Assembly (NCBI RefSeq): GCF_000306675.2
Contig: NZ_CP024871.1
Location: 1,146,001-1,210,000 of the forward strand
Reading direction: 5' to 3'
Length of the DNA: 64,000 bases
Source: Leptospira mayottensis 200901116
GTDB lineage: Bacteria; Spirochaetota; Leptospiria; Leptospirales; Leptospiraceae
Below the pieces are notes generated by a model. The model was not told the DNA's origin, did not search any database, and saw only the letters and a list, made by a program, of their open reading frames with translations. Below, piece by piece: positions 14,128 through 27,197 of this stretch (within the stretch, counting starts at the first letter, position 1; each line of letters opens with the position of its first letter). The translations under genes and the position numbers were made by a program.

Positions 14128-15433
14128 ACCTTCAACTTCCATATTCTCTTCTCTTGACCCACTGCTGAAATCAGTTCTACAAGCTCTGAGTCCTTAGAAC
14201 CTAACTCCATTGTTTTCTTGTGTAGATCTGCTTGTTGCTTCCTCACTTTCCTTAGAGAATTCAAGAGTCTTTCCAAAGCCGCTTCCTTCTGGTCGTAACT
14301 CATCTTCCCGTATTTCTTTTGAAACTCTTTTACCTTCGCTTGCAAGATTTGTTTCGGCGTCTTCTTCTCCGCTTTCTTGATAGATTTCTCTTCCCTCTTG
14401 GATGACTTAGGCTCCTTCGTTTTTAATTCTTTGCGGATTTCAGTGATATAGTTTTTAGCTGTCCCAAATGGAATATTTTCATTCTTAGAAATTTTCTTTG
14501 CTAAATCTTTACTAGAATTACTGATCAAAAGATGACCCTCATCTTTTGATTTTTCAAAACCGTTTCCAACAAGAGAAGATTCATTATTTACTAAATCTTT
14601 ACCGGAATGACCGATCAAACTATCACCCTGATCGTTTGATTTTTCGTCCGGTCCGGTCTTCAAAGATTCACTCTTTTGTCTTGTTCCCTGTGCTTGCTCT
14701 TCTAAGGTGCCAACCTCACCGAAGAATAGCCCAAGCTCCGTTTGTCCTTCAGGAGAAGAAGATGTGTTTCTCTTTTGTTCTTCATCCTCGATCAAACGAT
14801 GAGGGCCATTGTTTGATTCCTCTTCGCTTAACATTTCCGAATCCGAAGATCCTTCCCCGTTTGTTTCTTCTTCTGTATTCTCAACTAATGAATGAGACGA
14901 CTCGCTCTTTCGGTCCCCACCTCGATTGTCTTGTAAGAGATCGTCTTTGTATTTCCGAAGGATTCTTCTCTTTAGCCGCTCTTTTTTTGCTCCGCTGTTA
15001 GATGTCTTCGAAATAAATTGTCTCCTTCGAGTATGTCGTATTCCTCTTCTGCGTTAAGTTCGTTCATATAGTAACGGACAGGAATACTCTCAACACGACG
15101 ACGCACGTTCTCATCTTCGTGGTCTTTCAACTCCAAGGCGATTCGGTACCGATTCTCTCCCGTCACAAGTGTCCCGTCTTTCTTGGCCGTGAGTGCGTCC
15201 AAGATTCCGTTTAGTGCTATGTTCTCTTTGAGATTTGTATATTCTTCTTCGGTTAACGGATCAAAGTCGTTTCTCGGATTCGGCTTCAAACTCGAAGGTG
15301 AAACCATCTTCACAATCGGGTTCAGTGTGATTCCCTTCGGTATATACTGTTTCCCAAATGTTGATCCGGGCCGGGGAGTGGACTCTTGTTCTTCCATCCA
15401 CTCTTTGGCTTTTTCTTCCTGACTCTTCTTCAT
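14124..15433 (-). pseudogene. parB-like gene, frameshifted in copy 1
   Basis: In copy 2 this is one 436-residue frame (28888-30198). Here it is split by a T7 run (14982-14988) where copy 2 has T8. This leaves an N-terminal part (14972-15433) and a C-terminal part (14124-14834 from its first ATG). The N-terminal ParB/Srx domain is in the first fragment: [17 protein letters not shown], then [14 protein letters not shown], the box II equivalent. The C-terminal Lys-rich region is in the second. The start overlaps the parA stop in ATGA. A sequencing error at the homopolymer is possible. Confidence 0.8.
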
Positions 15434-16251
15434 TGGATTACCTTGCGCTTCTTCCCGCCACAGGTAAGTTCCAAGACTTCCCGAGTCAGTTCCTCGAATA
15501 ACTCGTATCCCTTCGTGTTCTCCTTCAATGGCTTTCCAAGTTCTCCCGCCGTCTCAATCGCCGATAACTTAGATATGACCGTCTTCGATACTTTGTATTT
15601 CTTTTTAAGTCTGTCGATTCGTTCCGATTCCTTCTTTCCCTTTCCGACGATTGAAGGAACAAGTAACGTCTTGGTTTTCTTCTCTGCAAGTTTGGAACCT
15701 CCGCCGACGCTTGCTCCGAACCCGTCCGCCTCCGGATGCTCTTCGAATATATTTTCCACTTCTCCCAGTAGAGTTTTCATCCCCTGATAGTTCCATCTGG
15801 ACGGCCTCACGGGAAACAATACTAAATCCGCTATCGACAATGCAAACCGTAGCTCCAAAGAAAGATACACCGGCGTATCAATGATTATATAATCATAATT
15901 GAGTTTTCTTAAATTCTCCGCAAACGATCCGAACACTTCCGGGTCGTTTCCTAATTCATTCGTCATCTCTCCCAATCGTATCGTGGCCGGTAAGATATGA
16001 ATCCCGGAAAATCCGGTCTCATACACACAAGCCTCGATCTCTTTTTGTTCGAGTAGCGCATGATATACGTTCCTTGTATCCAACTCCTCTTCTTTCACTC
16101 CCCGGAGAAAAAAGTCTGTTAGATTGTTGTTCAAATCCAAGTCCATACACAGCACTCTCTTTCTCTTCTTCCATAACTGGATCGAAAGATTGATCGCTGT
16201 TGTTGTCTTGGCTACTCCACCTTTTAACGACGCCATCGTGATGATTTGCAT
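15430..16251 (-). CDS. parA: ParA-family partition ATPase
   Basis: The 273-residue protein starts with [20 protein letters not shown], a deviant Walker A (KGGxxKTT, residues 10-17), and continues with [14 protein letters not shown] (Walker A' region) and [20 protein letters not shown] (Walker B). ParA ATPases move plasmid DNA through ParB-stimulated ATP hydrolysis on the nucleoid. It is the first gene of the four-gene par operon. The 200-bp gap upstream presumably holds its promoter. Confidence 0.92.
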   Translation of the reverse strand: MQIITMASLKGGVAKTTTAINLSIQLWKKRKRVLCMDLDLNNNLTDFFLRGVKEEELDTRNVYHALLEQKEIEACVYETGFSGIHILPATIRLGEMTNELGNDPEVFGSFAENLRKLNYDYIIIDTPVYLSLELRFALSIADLVLFPVRPSRWNYQGMKTLLGEVENIFEEHPEADGFGASVGGGSKLAEKKTKTLLVPSIVGKGKKESERIDRLKKKYKVSKTVISKLSAIETAGELGKPLKENTKGYELFEELTREVLELTCGGKKRKVIQ

Positions 16252-16450
16252 GCCTTTGGCCTCCTAATAACTCAGCGCGTCGCTCTCCATGGATCGCTCC
16301 GCAGGTTTTTTTAAATCTTGTTTTTGGTTTTGTTTTTGAAAGAAACCGCTAAAGAGGGAAGTCCTCTCTGTAACCGGTCCTTTTCGTTTTGTTGTTTAGA
16401 GATTTGGAATGTTACAAGAACCTAATCACTGATCCCTAACACCCTGACAT

Positions 16451-17515
16451 CTAACTCGTGTCGGACTCTTCTTGGTTTGAATCTTTGTCTTTCGATCCGG
16501 TCTCTTTTTTAGGGGAAGCTCCTCCCACGAGAGAACTTGAATCCGGTGTATGGAGTGATGGATGTGTCTTGTTATACACTTCCTTGAGCTTTCGAATCGC
16601 TACGTGTGTGTAGATTTGGGTCGTGCTCAAATTCGCGTGTCCAAGCATTTCTTGTACGTGTCGTATGTCCGCTCCGTTGTCGAGCATCCCCGTCGCTGTC
16701 GTATGCCGGAATATATGCACCGCTTGTCGTTTTTTAACTCCCGCTGTGTCTCTAAATCTTGTAAAATTCTTTGTAATGCTGTTGACGCTTACTTTACAGC
16801 CCCTTCTACCTAAAAATAGATGTAACTCTTTTTCTTTCCTTACCAGTAACGGTCGCACCCTTTCCAAATAATCCCCAATCCAATGAAGAGCCCTCTCACT
16901 GATCGGAATCAATCTGTCTTTTTTACCTTTACCTTCTCGAACCAGTAATGTCTTTGTTACAAAGTCAATATCGCTTACATACAAATTCCCGAGTTCCATC
17001 CTCCGTATCCCCGTCGAATAGATTACCTCAAGCATCACCCTGTCACGAAATCCATACACCGTCGTCACGTCCGGCATCGACAAGATCCTTTCTGCTTCGT
17101 CCACACTTAATACATTGTGAGGGATGATTTGTTTCACAAACTTAGGAATCTCTAAGTCCAACGCAGGATTCAAAAGCAACACACGCTTTTTCGTAAGCCA
17201 CGCGAAATAATCCTTCACAATATTTAGGTATTTGTATTTCTGATTGTTCGATAGTTCCTTGCCATTCGCTTTACGCATTGTCGTTATATACGTTCGATAT
17301 CTTTCTAATAGAGATAACGTTACTTCTTTCACATTACGAACTTCTCGCAATTCGCACCAATTTGAAAACTTTGTAATAGTCAAATATACATTTCCCAAAG
17401 TCGCGATCGCATTTCCTTGCGCCGTTCGTTTCCACTCGATATATTCATATCCGTAGTTTAATATCGTTTCGGGTGGTGAGTTCTTTAAATATTCTAACTT
17501 CTCGCTCCAATACAT
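16451..17515 (-). CDS. Tyrosine recombinase (XerC/D-like integrase)
   Basis: The 354-residue protein has an N-terminal SAM-like core-binding domain (residues about 1-115) and a catalytic domain with the full set of residues: R171 in STGIRRMEL, Lys in GKGKKDR (about 196-199), H267-x-x-R270 in HIFRHT, H293 in LGHANLSTTQ and the Tyr nucleophile Y302 in IYTHV. A Ser/Lys-rich tail follows. It is the only recombinase in the element and so the best candidate for the enzyme acting at the 10-bp core. It follows the primase operon with a 9-bp gap. Confidence 0.93.
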   Translation of the reverse strand: MYWSEKLEYLKNSPPETILNYGYEYIEWKRTAQGNAIATLGNVYLTITKFSNWCELREVRNVKEVTLSLLERYRTYITTMRKANGKELSNNQKYKYLNIVKDYFAWLTKKRVLLLNPALDLEIPKFVKQIIPHNVLSVDEAERILSMPDVTTVYGFRDRVMLEVIYSTGIRRMELGNLYVSDIDFVTKTLLVREGKGKKDRLIPISERALHWIGDYLERVRPLLVRKEKELHLFLGRRGCKVSVNSITKNFTRFRDTAGVKKRQAVHIFRHTTATGMLDNGADIRHVQEMLGHANLSTTQIYTHVAIRKLKEVYNKTHPSLHTPDSSSLVGGASPKKETGSKDKDSNQEESDTS

Positions 17516-17524
17516 AGCATTCCT

Positions 17525-20837
<3,313 letters not shown>

Positions 20838-20873
20838 GGGGAAGGGCTCCTTTTTGGGGGAATTTTTTGTAAT

Positions 20874-20945
20874 GCAAATATGCCTTACAATGTGCAATAA
20901 TGCTTCATTTGTCAAGCCCTAACTTTTTATTACCTGCACATCTGC
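20874..20945. promoter_or_regulatory. Three GCA-N4-TGC operator-like dyads
   Basis: Between the divergent primase operon and the XRE gene lie GCAAATATGC (20874-20883), GCAATAATGC (20894-20903) and GCACATCTGC (20936-20945). The first two are centred 20 bp apart, two helical turns. Three related dyads in a divergent control region beside an XRE repressor recall phage-type operators. The XRE protein is the likely binder. Confidence 0.6.
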
Positions 20946-20994
20946 TTTAAGTTCTTCTCGACAGCTTACTTTTTAAATGCAACTATGATTGATT

Positions 20995-21375
20995 ATGAGC
21001 AAAGGAAGAAAAAAAGAGCCTGAAAACGGGTTCGGTGAACGATTTCGACAGTTAAGGCTTCAAAAAAATCTTTCTCAGGGGGAAATTGGGGAGCTTGTCG
21101 GACTTCATTACACTAATATCGGTAGGTATGAACGCGGTCTCTCTATGCCTTCCGCCGAAGCCGTAAACAAACTAGCTGAAGTCCTCGGAGTATCTAGCGA
21201 TTATCTGTTAAACGGATCTAAAGAAGAATTTGCCAAAGCAAAATTCTCTGATAAAGATTTATTACAGATGTTCCAGGCTGTTGAACAATTTCCTGAAGAG
21301 GAAAAAACTTTAATCAAAAAAATTATCGATGCTTTCCTTACTAAAAAGAAACTGCAAGAGTTAGTCGGGAAATAA
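20995..21375 (+). CDS. XRE-family transcriptional repressor
   Basis: The 126-residue protein starts at ATG 20995 (a TTG two codons earlier is less likely). The HTH covers residues about 16-70: FRQLRLQKNLSQGEIGELVG, then YTNIGRYERGLSMPSAEAVN and LAEVLGVSSDYLL. The C-terminal helix (FPEEEKTLIKKIIDAFLTKK) is the usual short dimerisation tail. It is divergent from the primase-integrase operon and probably represses it and itself through the GCA-N4-TGC dyads. Confidence 0.9.
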   Translation: MSKGRKKEPENGFGERFRQLRLQKNLSQGEIGELVGLHYTNIGRYERGLSMPSAEAVNKLAEVLGVSSDYLLNGSKEEFAKAKFSDKDLLQMFQAVEQFPEEEKTLIKKIIDAFLTKKKLQELVGK

Positions 21376-21383
21376 TTAAGGCC

Positions 21384-21709
21384 ATGAAAATTCTAGTCGA
21401 TGTCAAAGACGAAAAGCAGACGCGCTTTTCGAAATTCTAAAAGGTTTCTCTTTCGTAAAAAAATCGGAAAGTATGAAAACGGATCTACCATCCCAAATTC
21501 AGAAACCGTAATCAAGATGGCTAAAGCATTTGAAATCTCAACCGATTATCTACTTTTAGAAGAAGTAAACGAAAATCCTGCTTCCACAAACCTTACTCAG
21601 AGAATTTGAAATTGTTGATCAGATGAACGACAAAGACAGGGAAGTAATTAAATCCCTCATCGATGCTTTCATCAAAAAAGGACGCATGGAACAGGTTTTA
21701 GGAAAATAA
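21384..21709 (+). pseudogene. Decayed second XRE repressor
   Basis: The remnant keeps KKIGKYENGSTIPNSETVIK and FEISTDYLLLEEV in one frame (21400-21609). After a frameshift it continues with FEIVDQMNDKDREVIKSLID and ends KKGRMEQVLGK at 21709. The recognition-helix part of the HTH is deleted. It is a paralogue of the adjacent intact repressor and is broken identically in both element copies, so it decayed before the duplication. Confidence 0.75.
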
Positions 21710-21819
21710 TGGATTTCAGTATCTCTTTGGATTCGTATTGGTTCTGGGCTTTCGTTATTGACAATATAGTCTTACTCATTTTCTTTCTCACAATCAAATA
21801 CACAAAACGAAAAAAGTAG
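21709..21819 (+). CDS. 36-residue single-pass membrane peptide
   Basis: ATG overlaps the decayed repressor's stop as TAATG. The peptide has an acidic and aromatic N-terminus (MDFSISLDSYWFWAFVI), one hydrophobic segment (residues about 10-28) and a basic end (KYTKRKK), giving clear membrane topology. It is identical in both copies. It could be a small toxin, a holin-like peptide or chance. Confidence 0.4.
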   Translation: MDFSISLDSYWFWAFVIDNIVLLIFFLTIKYTKRKK

Positions 21820-21911
21820 ATTCAATTACACCATCACGATATACAAAAAACCGACGTTTCCATCGGCCAAGTTTGGTACAGGTGCACTTTCGATTTTAAA
21901 AACATTCAATA

Positions 21912-22193
21912 TCAGAAGTCGTTCGGCAAATCTGCCAAGTAATATTCAATAATTCTCATGTATTTAGAAGCGTGAATCTGTCTTACCGTTTCCTTCACTT
22001 TCTCCAAGTCTTCAAACGGAACTTCTTCTTTCACAAGGCTTTCATTCTCTGCGTCAAAGTAAACACAAGGGACCTTTCCGTCCCAGGTTGTATCCACATA
22101 CATCCGGCGGCCACTCCGCTTGTTTCGGACCGCTTCGCCCAAGGCAAAGCTCGTGCGGCGGGGTAGGGAGTTCTCTTGAGTCGGGTTTTCCAT
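21912..22193 (-). CDS. DUF2158 (YodC)-like small protein 1
   Basis: The 93-residue protein contains FALGEAVRNKRSGRRMYVDT then PCVYFDAENESLVKEEVPFEDL. This fits the small beta-barrel DUF2158 pattern (GDxVxLKSGGxxMTV...CxWFD). It is 8 bp downstream of a shorter paralogue on the same strand, so the two are a tandem duplication in one operon. The function of the family is unknown. Confidence 0.65.
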   Translation of the reverse strand: MENPTQENSLPRRTSFALGEAVRNKRSGRRMYVDTTWDGKVPCVYFDAENESLVKEEVPFEDLEKVKETVRQIHASKYMRIIEYYLADLPNDF

Positions 22194-22201
22194 ATATTGT
22201 T

Positions 22202-22411
22202 TTACTTGGGAAGATACGGAAGAATGTCCTTAATCCGCTCCAAATCCTCCGGAAACACCTGAACCTTCACAAGGCTTTCCTTCTCTGAGTCAAAGTAAAT
22301 GCAACTCACTTCCGGATTCCAAGCTATTTCTACATACATCCTTTGGCCCGTCGTTTTGTTTCGAACCGCTTCGCCGATTGCATATCCCTCTTTTCTTTGG
22401 TTTGCTTCCAT
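22202..22411 (-). CDS. DUF2158 (YodC)-like small protein 2
   Basis: The 69-residue paralogue of the following gene shares GEAVRNKTTGQRMYVEIAW, SCIYFDSEKESLVKV and FPEDLERIKD. It lacks the C-terminal extension (YMRIIEYYLADL) of the other. It is the upstream member of the pair. Confidence 0.65.
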   Translation of the reverse strand: MEANQRKEGYAIGEAVRNKTTGQRMYVEIAWNPEVSCIYFDSEKESLVKVQVFPEDLERIKDILPYLPK

Positions 22412-22585
22412 TCCCTTTCCCGACTCACTCTTACACTCTTTTGTTTTTTAGGTTTTTCCATCGATTGCAGTTTCTCTAATGTTCTTTCGGGTGTCAGTGG
22501 GTTTCATACGAAACTCCGGTTTTCCGGAGTCCGTTTGCTACCTGGGACAGTGGGTTCTGCACTGGAGCCCTGTTTTGCGAGTAAT

Positions 22586-23158
22586 TCAAAACTCCGGACA
22601 TTTACTTGTTTCACCGGGACATTGTATTGTATATTCATCATCTTCAAATTGCATTTTCTTTCTAATTCTTTCTTTTGATTTTTCAGAAAGTTTCGTTCCC
22701 GCAGCAGTGAGACTTCCAATATTCAACTTTAAAATATCTTCTACGGCTCCGTCGTCGATATTCGTATATGAGATATTTAGAATTTTCAAATGTTTCCAAT
22801 CTTTCAAAACCTGAATCGCTTTGTTTGTAACTAACGTTCCATCAATGTCTAATGACCAAATCTTGCTGTCTTTCAAAGTAGCAAGACCTGCATCTGTAAT
22901 CCTTGTCTTAGTTAATGTAAGATTATCTAAGTTTGGAAATATCAAAAGATATTTCAACTTGTCGTCCGTTATTGGGGTCCCAGCAAAACTAATTCCTTCT
23001 AACTCATTCAATTTTCCTTTAGTCAGTTGACTATGCTTTGGAGCCAAAGTACTCAAATACGCCAAAGCTTCTTCCGTCGGATCATTTACTTTTGCTTTTC
23101 CCACACAACCCACCAATATTAGAAATATCAAAATAGATGTTATTCTTCGAACCTTCAT
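22586..23158 (-). CDS. LRR-like lipoprotein paired with the element's TIGR04388 tail
   Basis: The 190-residue protein has a lipoprotein signal (ILIFLILVGC, Cys18). The rest is short leucine-rich repeats: LDNLTLTKTRITDAGLATLK, WSLDIDGTLVTNKAIQVLK and HLKILNISYTNIDDGAVEDI, with an alternating about 22-residue period. LRR surfaces bind proteins. It starts 24 bp after the tail gene, mirroring the exported partner after the M23 tail. An immunity or accessory role for the tail is inferred from this parallel only. Confidence 0.8.
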   Translation of the reverse strand: MKVRRITSILIFLILVGCVGKAKVNDPTEEALAYLSTLAPKHSQLTKGKLNELEGISFAGTPITDDKLKYLLIFPNLDNLTLTKTRITDAGLATLKDSKIWSLDIDGTLVTNKAIQVLKDWKHLKILNISYTNIDDGAVEDILKLNIGSLTAAGTKLSEKSKERIRKKMQFEDDEYTIQCPGETSKCPEF

Positions 23159-23182
23159 ACTTTACTCCTTTCCTCTCCATTG

Positions 23183-24838
23183 TTAATACCCCATCGCAGG
23201 AAGTCCCCAATCTTTCCAATCACTACCATTCGAATTTTGAAATTTTAAATGAGAATGATCGGTTGGATCATATTTTACTTTTCCATCATTTCCAATTCCA
23301 TGTTGTCCTGTAACCCCGGTCCAACCGACTACGGTTCCGTTATCAAAAATCGGCTTTTCGTTGGCTTTCAGCGCATCAATCACGTAGCTTGGAAATTGAT
23401 TTTGGCCGTGACGAAGGTCTACTTGTCTTTTAACACCGTTGAGTTTGTATTCAAGCCTGAGAGAATTTCCGCCTTCGGACATATTAGTTAATCCTGTTAC
23501 TTTAAACTTCCCATCATCGGATCGCATAACAGTCATCGGACTTCCATACGGAGCATGCAAGTCAACTGCACCTGGATCTTTACTCTGATTGTGCGGATCA
23601 ATTGCCGTCCAAGGCTTTTCCGTAATCTTTGTCGGTTCCATCGGGATCGAAGCAGAACCCATTCCATCCGCTTTCGTTCTGAAATATACGTTTCCATTTG
23701 CATCTTCTACGATTCGACCGGTTACTCCCTTGATACCTTCTAAGTGAGTCAACTTTCCTAAATTGTCTTTTGATACATCCGTATATCCCGATCCCATTGG
23801 AATCTTGTTCCTGTCTCCTTGGGTCGCTTCGTAATATGCTTTTCTCTCTGCCGCTACTTGTCCTTCGTAATCGGCCTTACTAATCTTTCCTTCTTTGTAA
23901 TCGAGATAAGCCGCTGTTTCGTTTCCGATCCGAGTTCCTTGTGCCGCCGAACGATCATCCGCATATGCACTTCGCGGTTTTGCCTCCGGGCCATATATCA
24001 ATTCTTTCGTTTTGGTGTATAAACCCTTGATACCATCAAGAAGACCTCCGGATTCACTTCCTGAAGACGCTGGTTTCGTCGTTCCTCCGGCTTCCTTCGA
24101 AGCCACCAATCGATTCAACTCCGCCGTCTTACTCGAAAGTTCTCTCGCTGCACTTGCCAACGCCGGATTACCCGCGTCACTCATCGTTCCGTTATCATGG
24201 GCCAGCGAAATCCCTTCACTCAGTTCTTTCCGGAGCTGAGCAATTCTCTGGTCTACCGGATCGGCCGGTTCCCCATTGGAATGAGGTGTTGCACCATCTT
24301 CTCCTTCTCTCCTTGCTGTAGCATATCCTGACGCACTAACAGCCGCCGCTCCATTTTCAGAATTGTTCCTATTTTGCGCAGCTCTTGAATCTGCTTCTGC
24401 TTTTGCCGCCGCATACGCCTTCTCTTCATCCGTCTCAGCGACACCTTGAGCAAGAATATTGTTCATAGAATACTGAGCTATAAAATCGGCATTAGACGAA
24501 AGACCAGTTTGAGAATTGTAACTGAGAGCGTTTGTGCCGGCTACGTTAAAGCTTGCGGTAAAACCGTCTCTTTCACTCCATGCAAGTCCTCCGCTGACAC
24601 CTCCAAAGCTCGGCCTGCCTCCGCCTCCCTCTACTTTGCCGTATTGGTCAGTTGAAATGTCTGCGCCCCAACCAGCATATTCACTTCTGCTAATGGTAGC
24701 TCCCATTCCGGGTAGAACATGATTGTTGTTAGACGACAGTCCCGCACTAGTTCCGAATCCGTCCTGGCGATTGTAGCTCATTCCCAAGTTGAGAGTGCTG
24801 GCATAGGATCCTGTTGTTGCGTTTTTACCCATTCCCAC
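23183..24838 (-). CDS. Promoterless TIGR04388 C-terminal tail, element copy 1
   Basis: This 551-residue frame is identical to residues 1851-2401 of gene B and preceded by an in-frame TAG in element DNA. It begins with the beta-repeat region shared with other tails. It then diverges into a linker (DQRIAQLRKELSEGISLAHD) and a terminal domain that looks like a divergent M23 fold: D426 in GAVDLHAPYGSPM and H528-S-H530 in DHSHLKF. The first zinc-ligand His of HxxxD is Pro422, so peptidase activity is doubtful. Here it has no 5' partner and is probably a silent cassette. In the integrated right-hand copy it is fused to gene B. Confidence 0.8.
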   Translation of the reverse strand: MGMGKNATTGSYASTLNLGMSYNRQDGFGTSAGLSSNNNHVLPGMGATISRSEYAGWGADISTDQYGKVEGGGGRPSFGGVSGGLAWSERDGFTASFNVAGTNALSYNSQTGLSSNADFIAQYSMNNILAQGVAETDEEKAYAAAKAEADSRAAQNRNNSENGAAAVSASGYATARREGEDGATPHSNGEPADPVDQRIAQLRKELSEGISLAHDNGTMSDAGNPALASAARELSSKTAELNRLVASKEAGGTTKPASSGSESGGLLDGIKGLYTKTKELIYGPEAKPRSAYADDRSAAQGTRIGNETAAYLDYKEGKISKADYEGQVAAERKAYYEATQGDRNKIPMGSGYTDVSKDNLGKLTHLEGIKGVTGRIVEDANGNVYFRTKADGMGSASIPMEPTKITEKPWTAIDPHNQSKDPGAVDLHAPYGSPMTVMRSDDGKFKVTGLTNMSEGGNSLRLEYKLNGVKRQVDLRHGQNQFPSYVIDALKANEKPIFDNGTVVGWTGVTGQHGIGNDGKVKYDPTDHSHLKFQNSNGSDWKDWGLPAMGY

Positions 24839-24848
24839 TCCGAGGCCA
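24839..24848. other. Internal element-element junction (attP-like) core
   Basis: The core TCCGAGGCCA is flanked on both sides by element DNA, so this is the sequence a circular form would have. Imperfect inverted arms CACTCC (24836-24841) and GTAGTG (24852-24857) flank a 10-nt centre. This is compatible with a tyrosine-recombinase site, though the arms are short. Confidence 0.7.
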
Positions 24849-25287
24849 AGTGTAGTGCCCTAACCCTGAAGCTGCTGGAGTTGCAATTTTTCCATAGCGT
24901 TCGCCAATCCGAAGCGTTTTAGCCCTTAGCAAACTCACACACCGAAAAAAAATCCGGTACAAGCGTTTTTGAAAATACACAAGAAAATTTCCCTAAGAAC
25001 ACTTTCTTGAATATTCAGCTTTCTTCATGCGATTTCCGAAGAAAATGGAAAAAACCGAAAGATTTTTTCGTTTTCTCTCACATTTTCCGGAAAATATGGT
25101 GATTCAATTTCCAAGTTCTACATCTCAATTTAACAAACTTTGAAATTGCGGAAAACTTCGGATTTCTTCAGATATTTCAACATACAAGCAAGACTCTTAC
25201 TCGTTTCTTGGTTCCAATTCGTATTCTGCAAGAACTCTCCAATCCGAGCTTGTATTCTCACTTTCTACTGCTTCAAAATCTCTCTTA

Positions 25288-25391
25288 GAACTCGAACAAG
25301 ACCTGAACAGGTCTCACACAAGTCCCGAACAGGACCACTTTGAAAATCACAGGACTCGAACAAGTCCCATACAGGACCCGAACAAGTCCTG
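25288..25391. repeat. GGAC/GTCC palindrome cluster, copy 2
   Basis: Identical to 10523-10626, with the same five dyads around CGAACA-like spacers. Confidence 0.6.
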
Positions 25392-25455
25392 TTTGAAATG
25401 CAGTAAAACGCAAATCCAGACTATTCCCAGTCCCTTTTTCTTTTCTTTAGAAGGC

Positions 25456-25562
25456 CACAGGTTAACGATAGGTGAATCTTAGGTGAATGATAAGTGAATC
25501 ATAGGCAACCATAGGTTAATGATAGGTTGATCATAAGTGAATCTTAGGTTAACGATAGGGCA
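25456..25562. repeat. 11-bp iteron array, copy 2
   Basis: Identical to 10691-10797. Two such arrays in one replicon-like locus could matter if iterons control copy number. Confidence 0.65.
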
Positions 25563-26495
25563 ATTGCCTCAAGGCCTTAGAAGGCAAAAACGGGATTCGG
25601 AAAACCCGAATTCAGAGAAATGTTTCCCAAACAAGCGGCCGCTTTCTCTTTTAGTCGTGAAATCAAAGTTCTACCCGAATTCGATTCGGGCGGCCACTTC
25701 GATTGCTTGTCTTTCGTTTTCGATGAAACTAAAAACCATGTTAGTCAATGCTAGTGTTTTTTCTACTTTGGAACTCTTTCCGGATAACAGATTTTAAACC
25801 TTGAATCTCTGGAAAAATTCGTAAAAACTCATTTTCAAAAGATTCCTTTAGAAAGTTAAACAAAATAGAGGTTTTTCATAATTAAAAATCCTAAAAAATT
25901 AAATATCTTCAATTCTTGATTTCGAATACTTGAAATTCCGGTAGCGGGGGGTATTACTCTCCCCCCTCCGCCCCGATGTTTCCATCGGAGTCGTCTTTAG
26001 AGGGAATCGTCCAAAGATCGTTTGATTTTAAGTTTAGAGGCTCCACGTTTGGAGCGCAATGAATTAGGGCAGGGGTGTGAGATGCTTTCCTCTTTGAATT
26101 CAAGAAAGCGATTGCTTGGAAAGTTTCTTTCCGATTACAATACTAGGCAACTCGTTTTTTTCAAAGAATCCGTTTTAGGACTCGCACAAGTTCCATTTTC
26201 CGTATTTTTTTTGTCTTACTGGCAAGAGTTCTAAATCACCCGGTTTTTTTCCCGGTTCCACTCTTACTTCCCGTTAAACCGAAGTCCTTCCAACCATTAT
26301 TGTGGATTATTGTGCCGTGAAATCGATTCTAAGATTGTGCATTACTTCAGCCGAGATTTCTAATGAACGGCTCTTCTTGTCTCTTTAACTTGAACCCGAA
26401 AGATCTTCGTGTTTTGGAATTCCAAACAATCACAGCTAAAGAGGGAAGCTTTCTTCTTCATCCTTTAATATAAATTTTGTATCACATTCCTTCTC

Positions 26496-26849
26496 TCATT
26501 CGCCCGGTAAACGAAGTCTTAGTTTGTTCGCAGACGCCGTAATGATCGCTCCAGACAACAGTTCCTTTTCGTGTAATTTTAATACATAGTGGCTTACTCT
26601 CGTCTGTTCCTTACTGGATAAATTGACTAAACGAATAATTCCACAATGAGGAAGTTTTCGAAATACTGCAAGTTCTCCAAAATCCTTGTCTAAGGTTATT
26701 AATATTCTCTTTTCTTCATATGCCATTTTCAGAATTTCCTCATCTCCAGGATCTTTAGTAAAGTCTCCCGACCAAACCGTATCTATTCCCAAAGCTTTAA
26801 GCTCCTTTGACACGCCTCCCCATACACAAGTATCCAAAAATACTTTCAC
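26496..26849 (-). CDS. DUF5615 PIN-like toxin, copy 2
   Basis: Identical to the copy 1 protein. GTG start at 26849 overlaps the DUF433 stop. Confidence 0.8.
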   Translation of the reverse strand: MKVFLDTCVWGGVSKELKALGIDTVWSGDFTKDPGDEEILKMAYEEKRILITLDKDFGELAVFRKLPHCGIIRLVNLSSKEQTRVSHYVLKLHEKELLSGAIITASANKLRLRLPGE

Positions 26850-27103
26850 GCAACCTGGCTTGTTTCTTGCGGGATGTTCTCTATTCTCTCGTTTCCGATC
26901 ATTCGATACGCATAGACCAGACACGCTTGAATGTCGTCCGATTCCAACCAAGGATAACCTTGCAATATCGTTTCCGCCGTATCTCCTGCCGCAAGCATTC
27001 CAAGTATGTGTTCCACTGCCAAACGACGGCCTCGAACGATGGGTTTACCTCCGAATATTTCCGGATTGAATGTTATTCTTTCTAGTAGTTTGTCTTGATT
27101 CAT
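26846..27103 (-). CDS. DUF433 antitoxin, copy 2
   Basis: Identical 85-residue antitoxin, coupled to the toxin by the 4-nt overlap. Confidence 0.85.
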   Translation of the reverse strand: MNQDKLLERITFNPEIFGGKPIVRGRRLAVEHILGMLAAGDTAETILQGYPWLESDDIQACLVYAYRMIGNERIENIPQETSQVA

Positions 27104-27135
27104 TTCTTTGTATTCTTACTTGATTCGATCCATTC

Positions 27136-27182
27136 GTCCAACCATTTTTTCCCTCTTTCGTAACTACTAAAGAGGGAAGCTT
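27136..27182. repeat. 47-bp dyad repeat (left), copy 2
   Basis: Matches 12372-12418 of copy 1 and 28017-28063 of this copy. Four exact 47-bp copies exist in the window. Confidence 0.7.
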
Positions 27183-27197
27183 TACAGTGAATACACG

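Larger units (their letters stand above)
24849..26495. other. Non-coding left end of element copy 2
   Basis: Same content as 10084-11731, with the G-run at 25946-25951 one base shorter than in copy 1. No supported gene is present. Confidence 0.6.
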
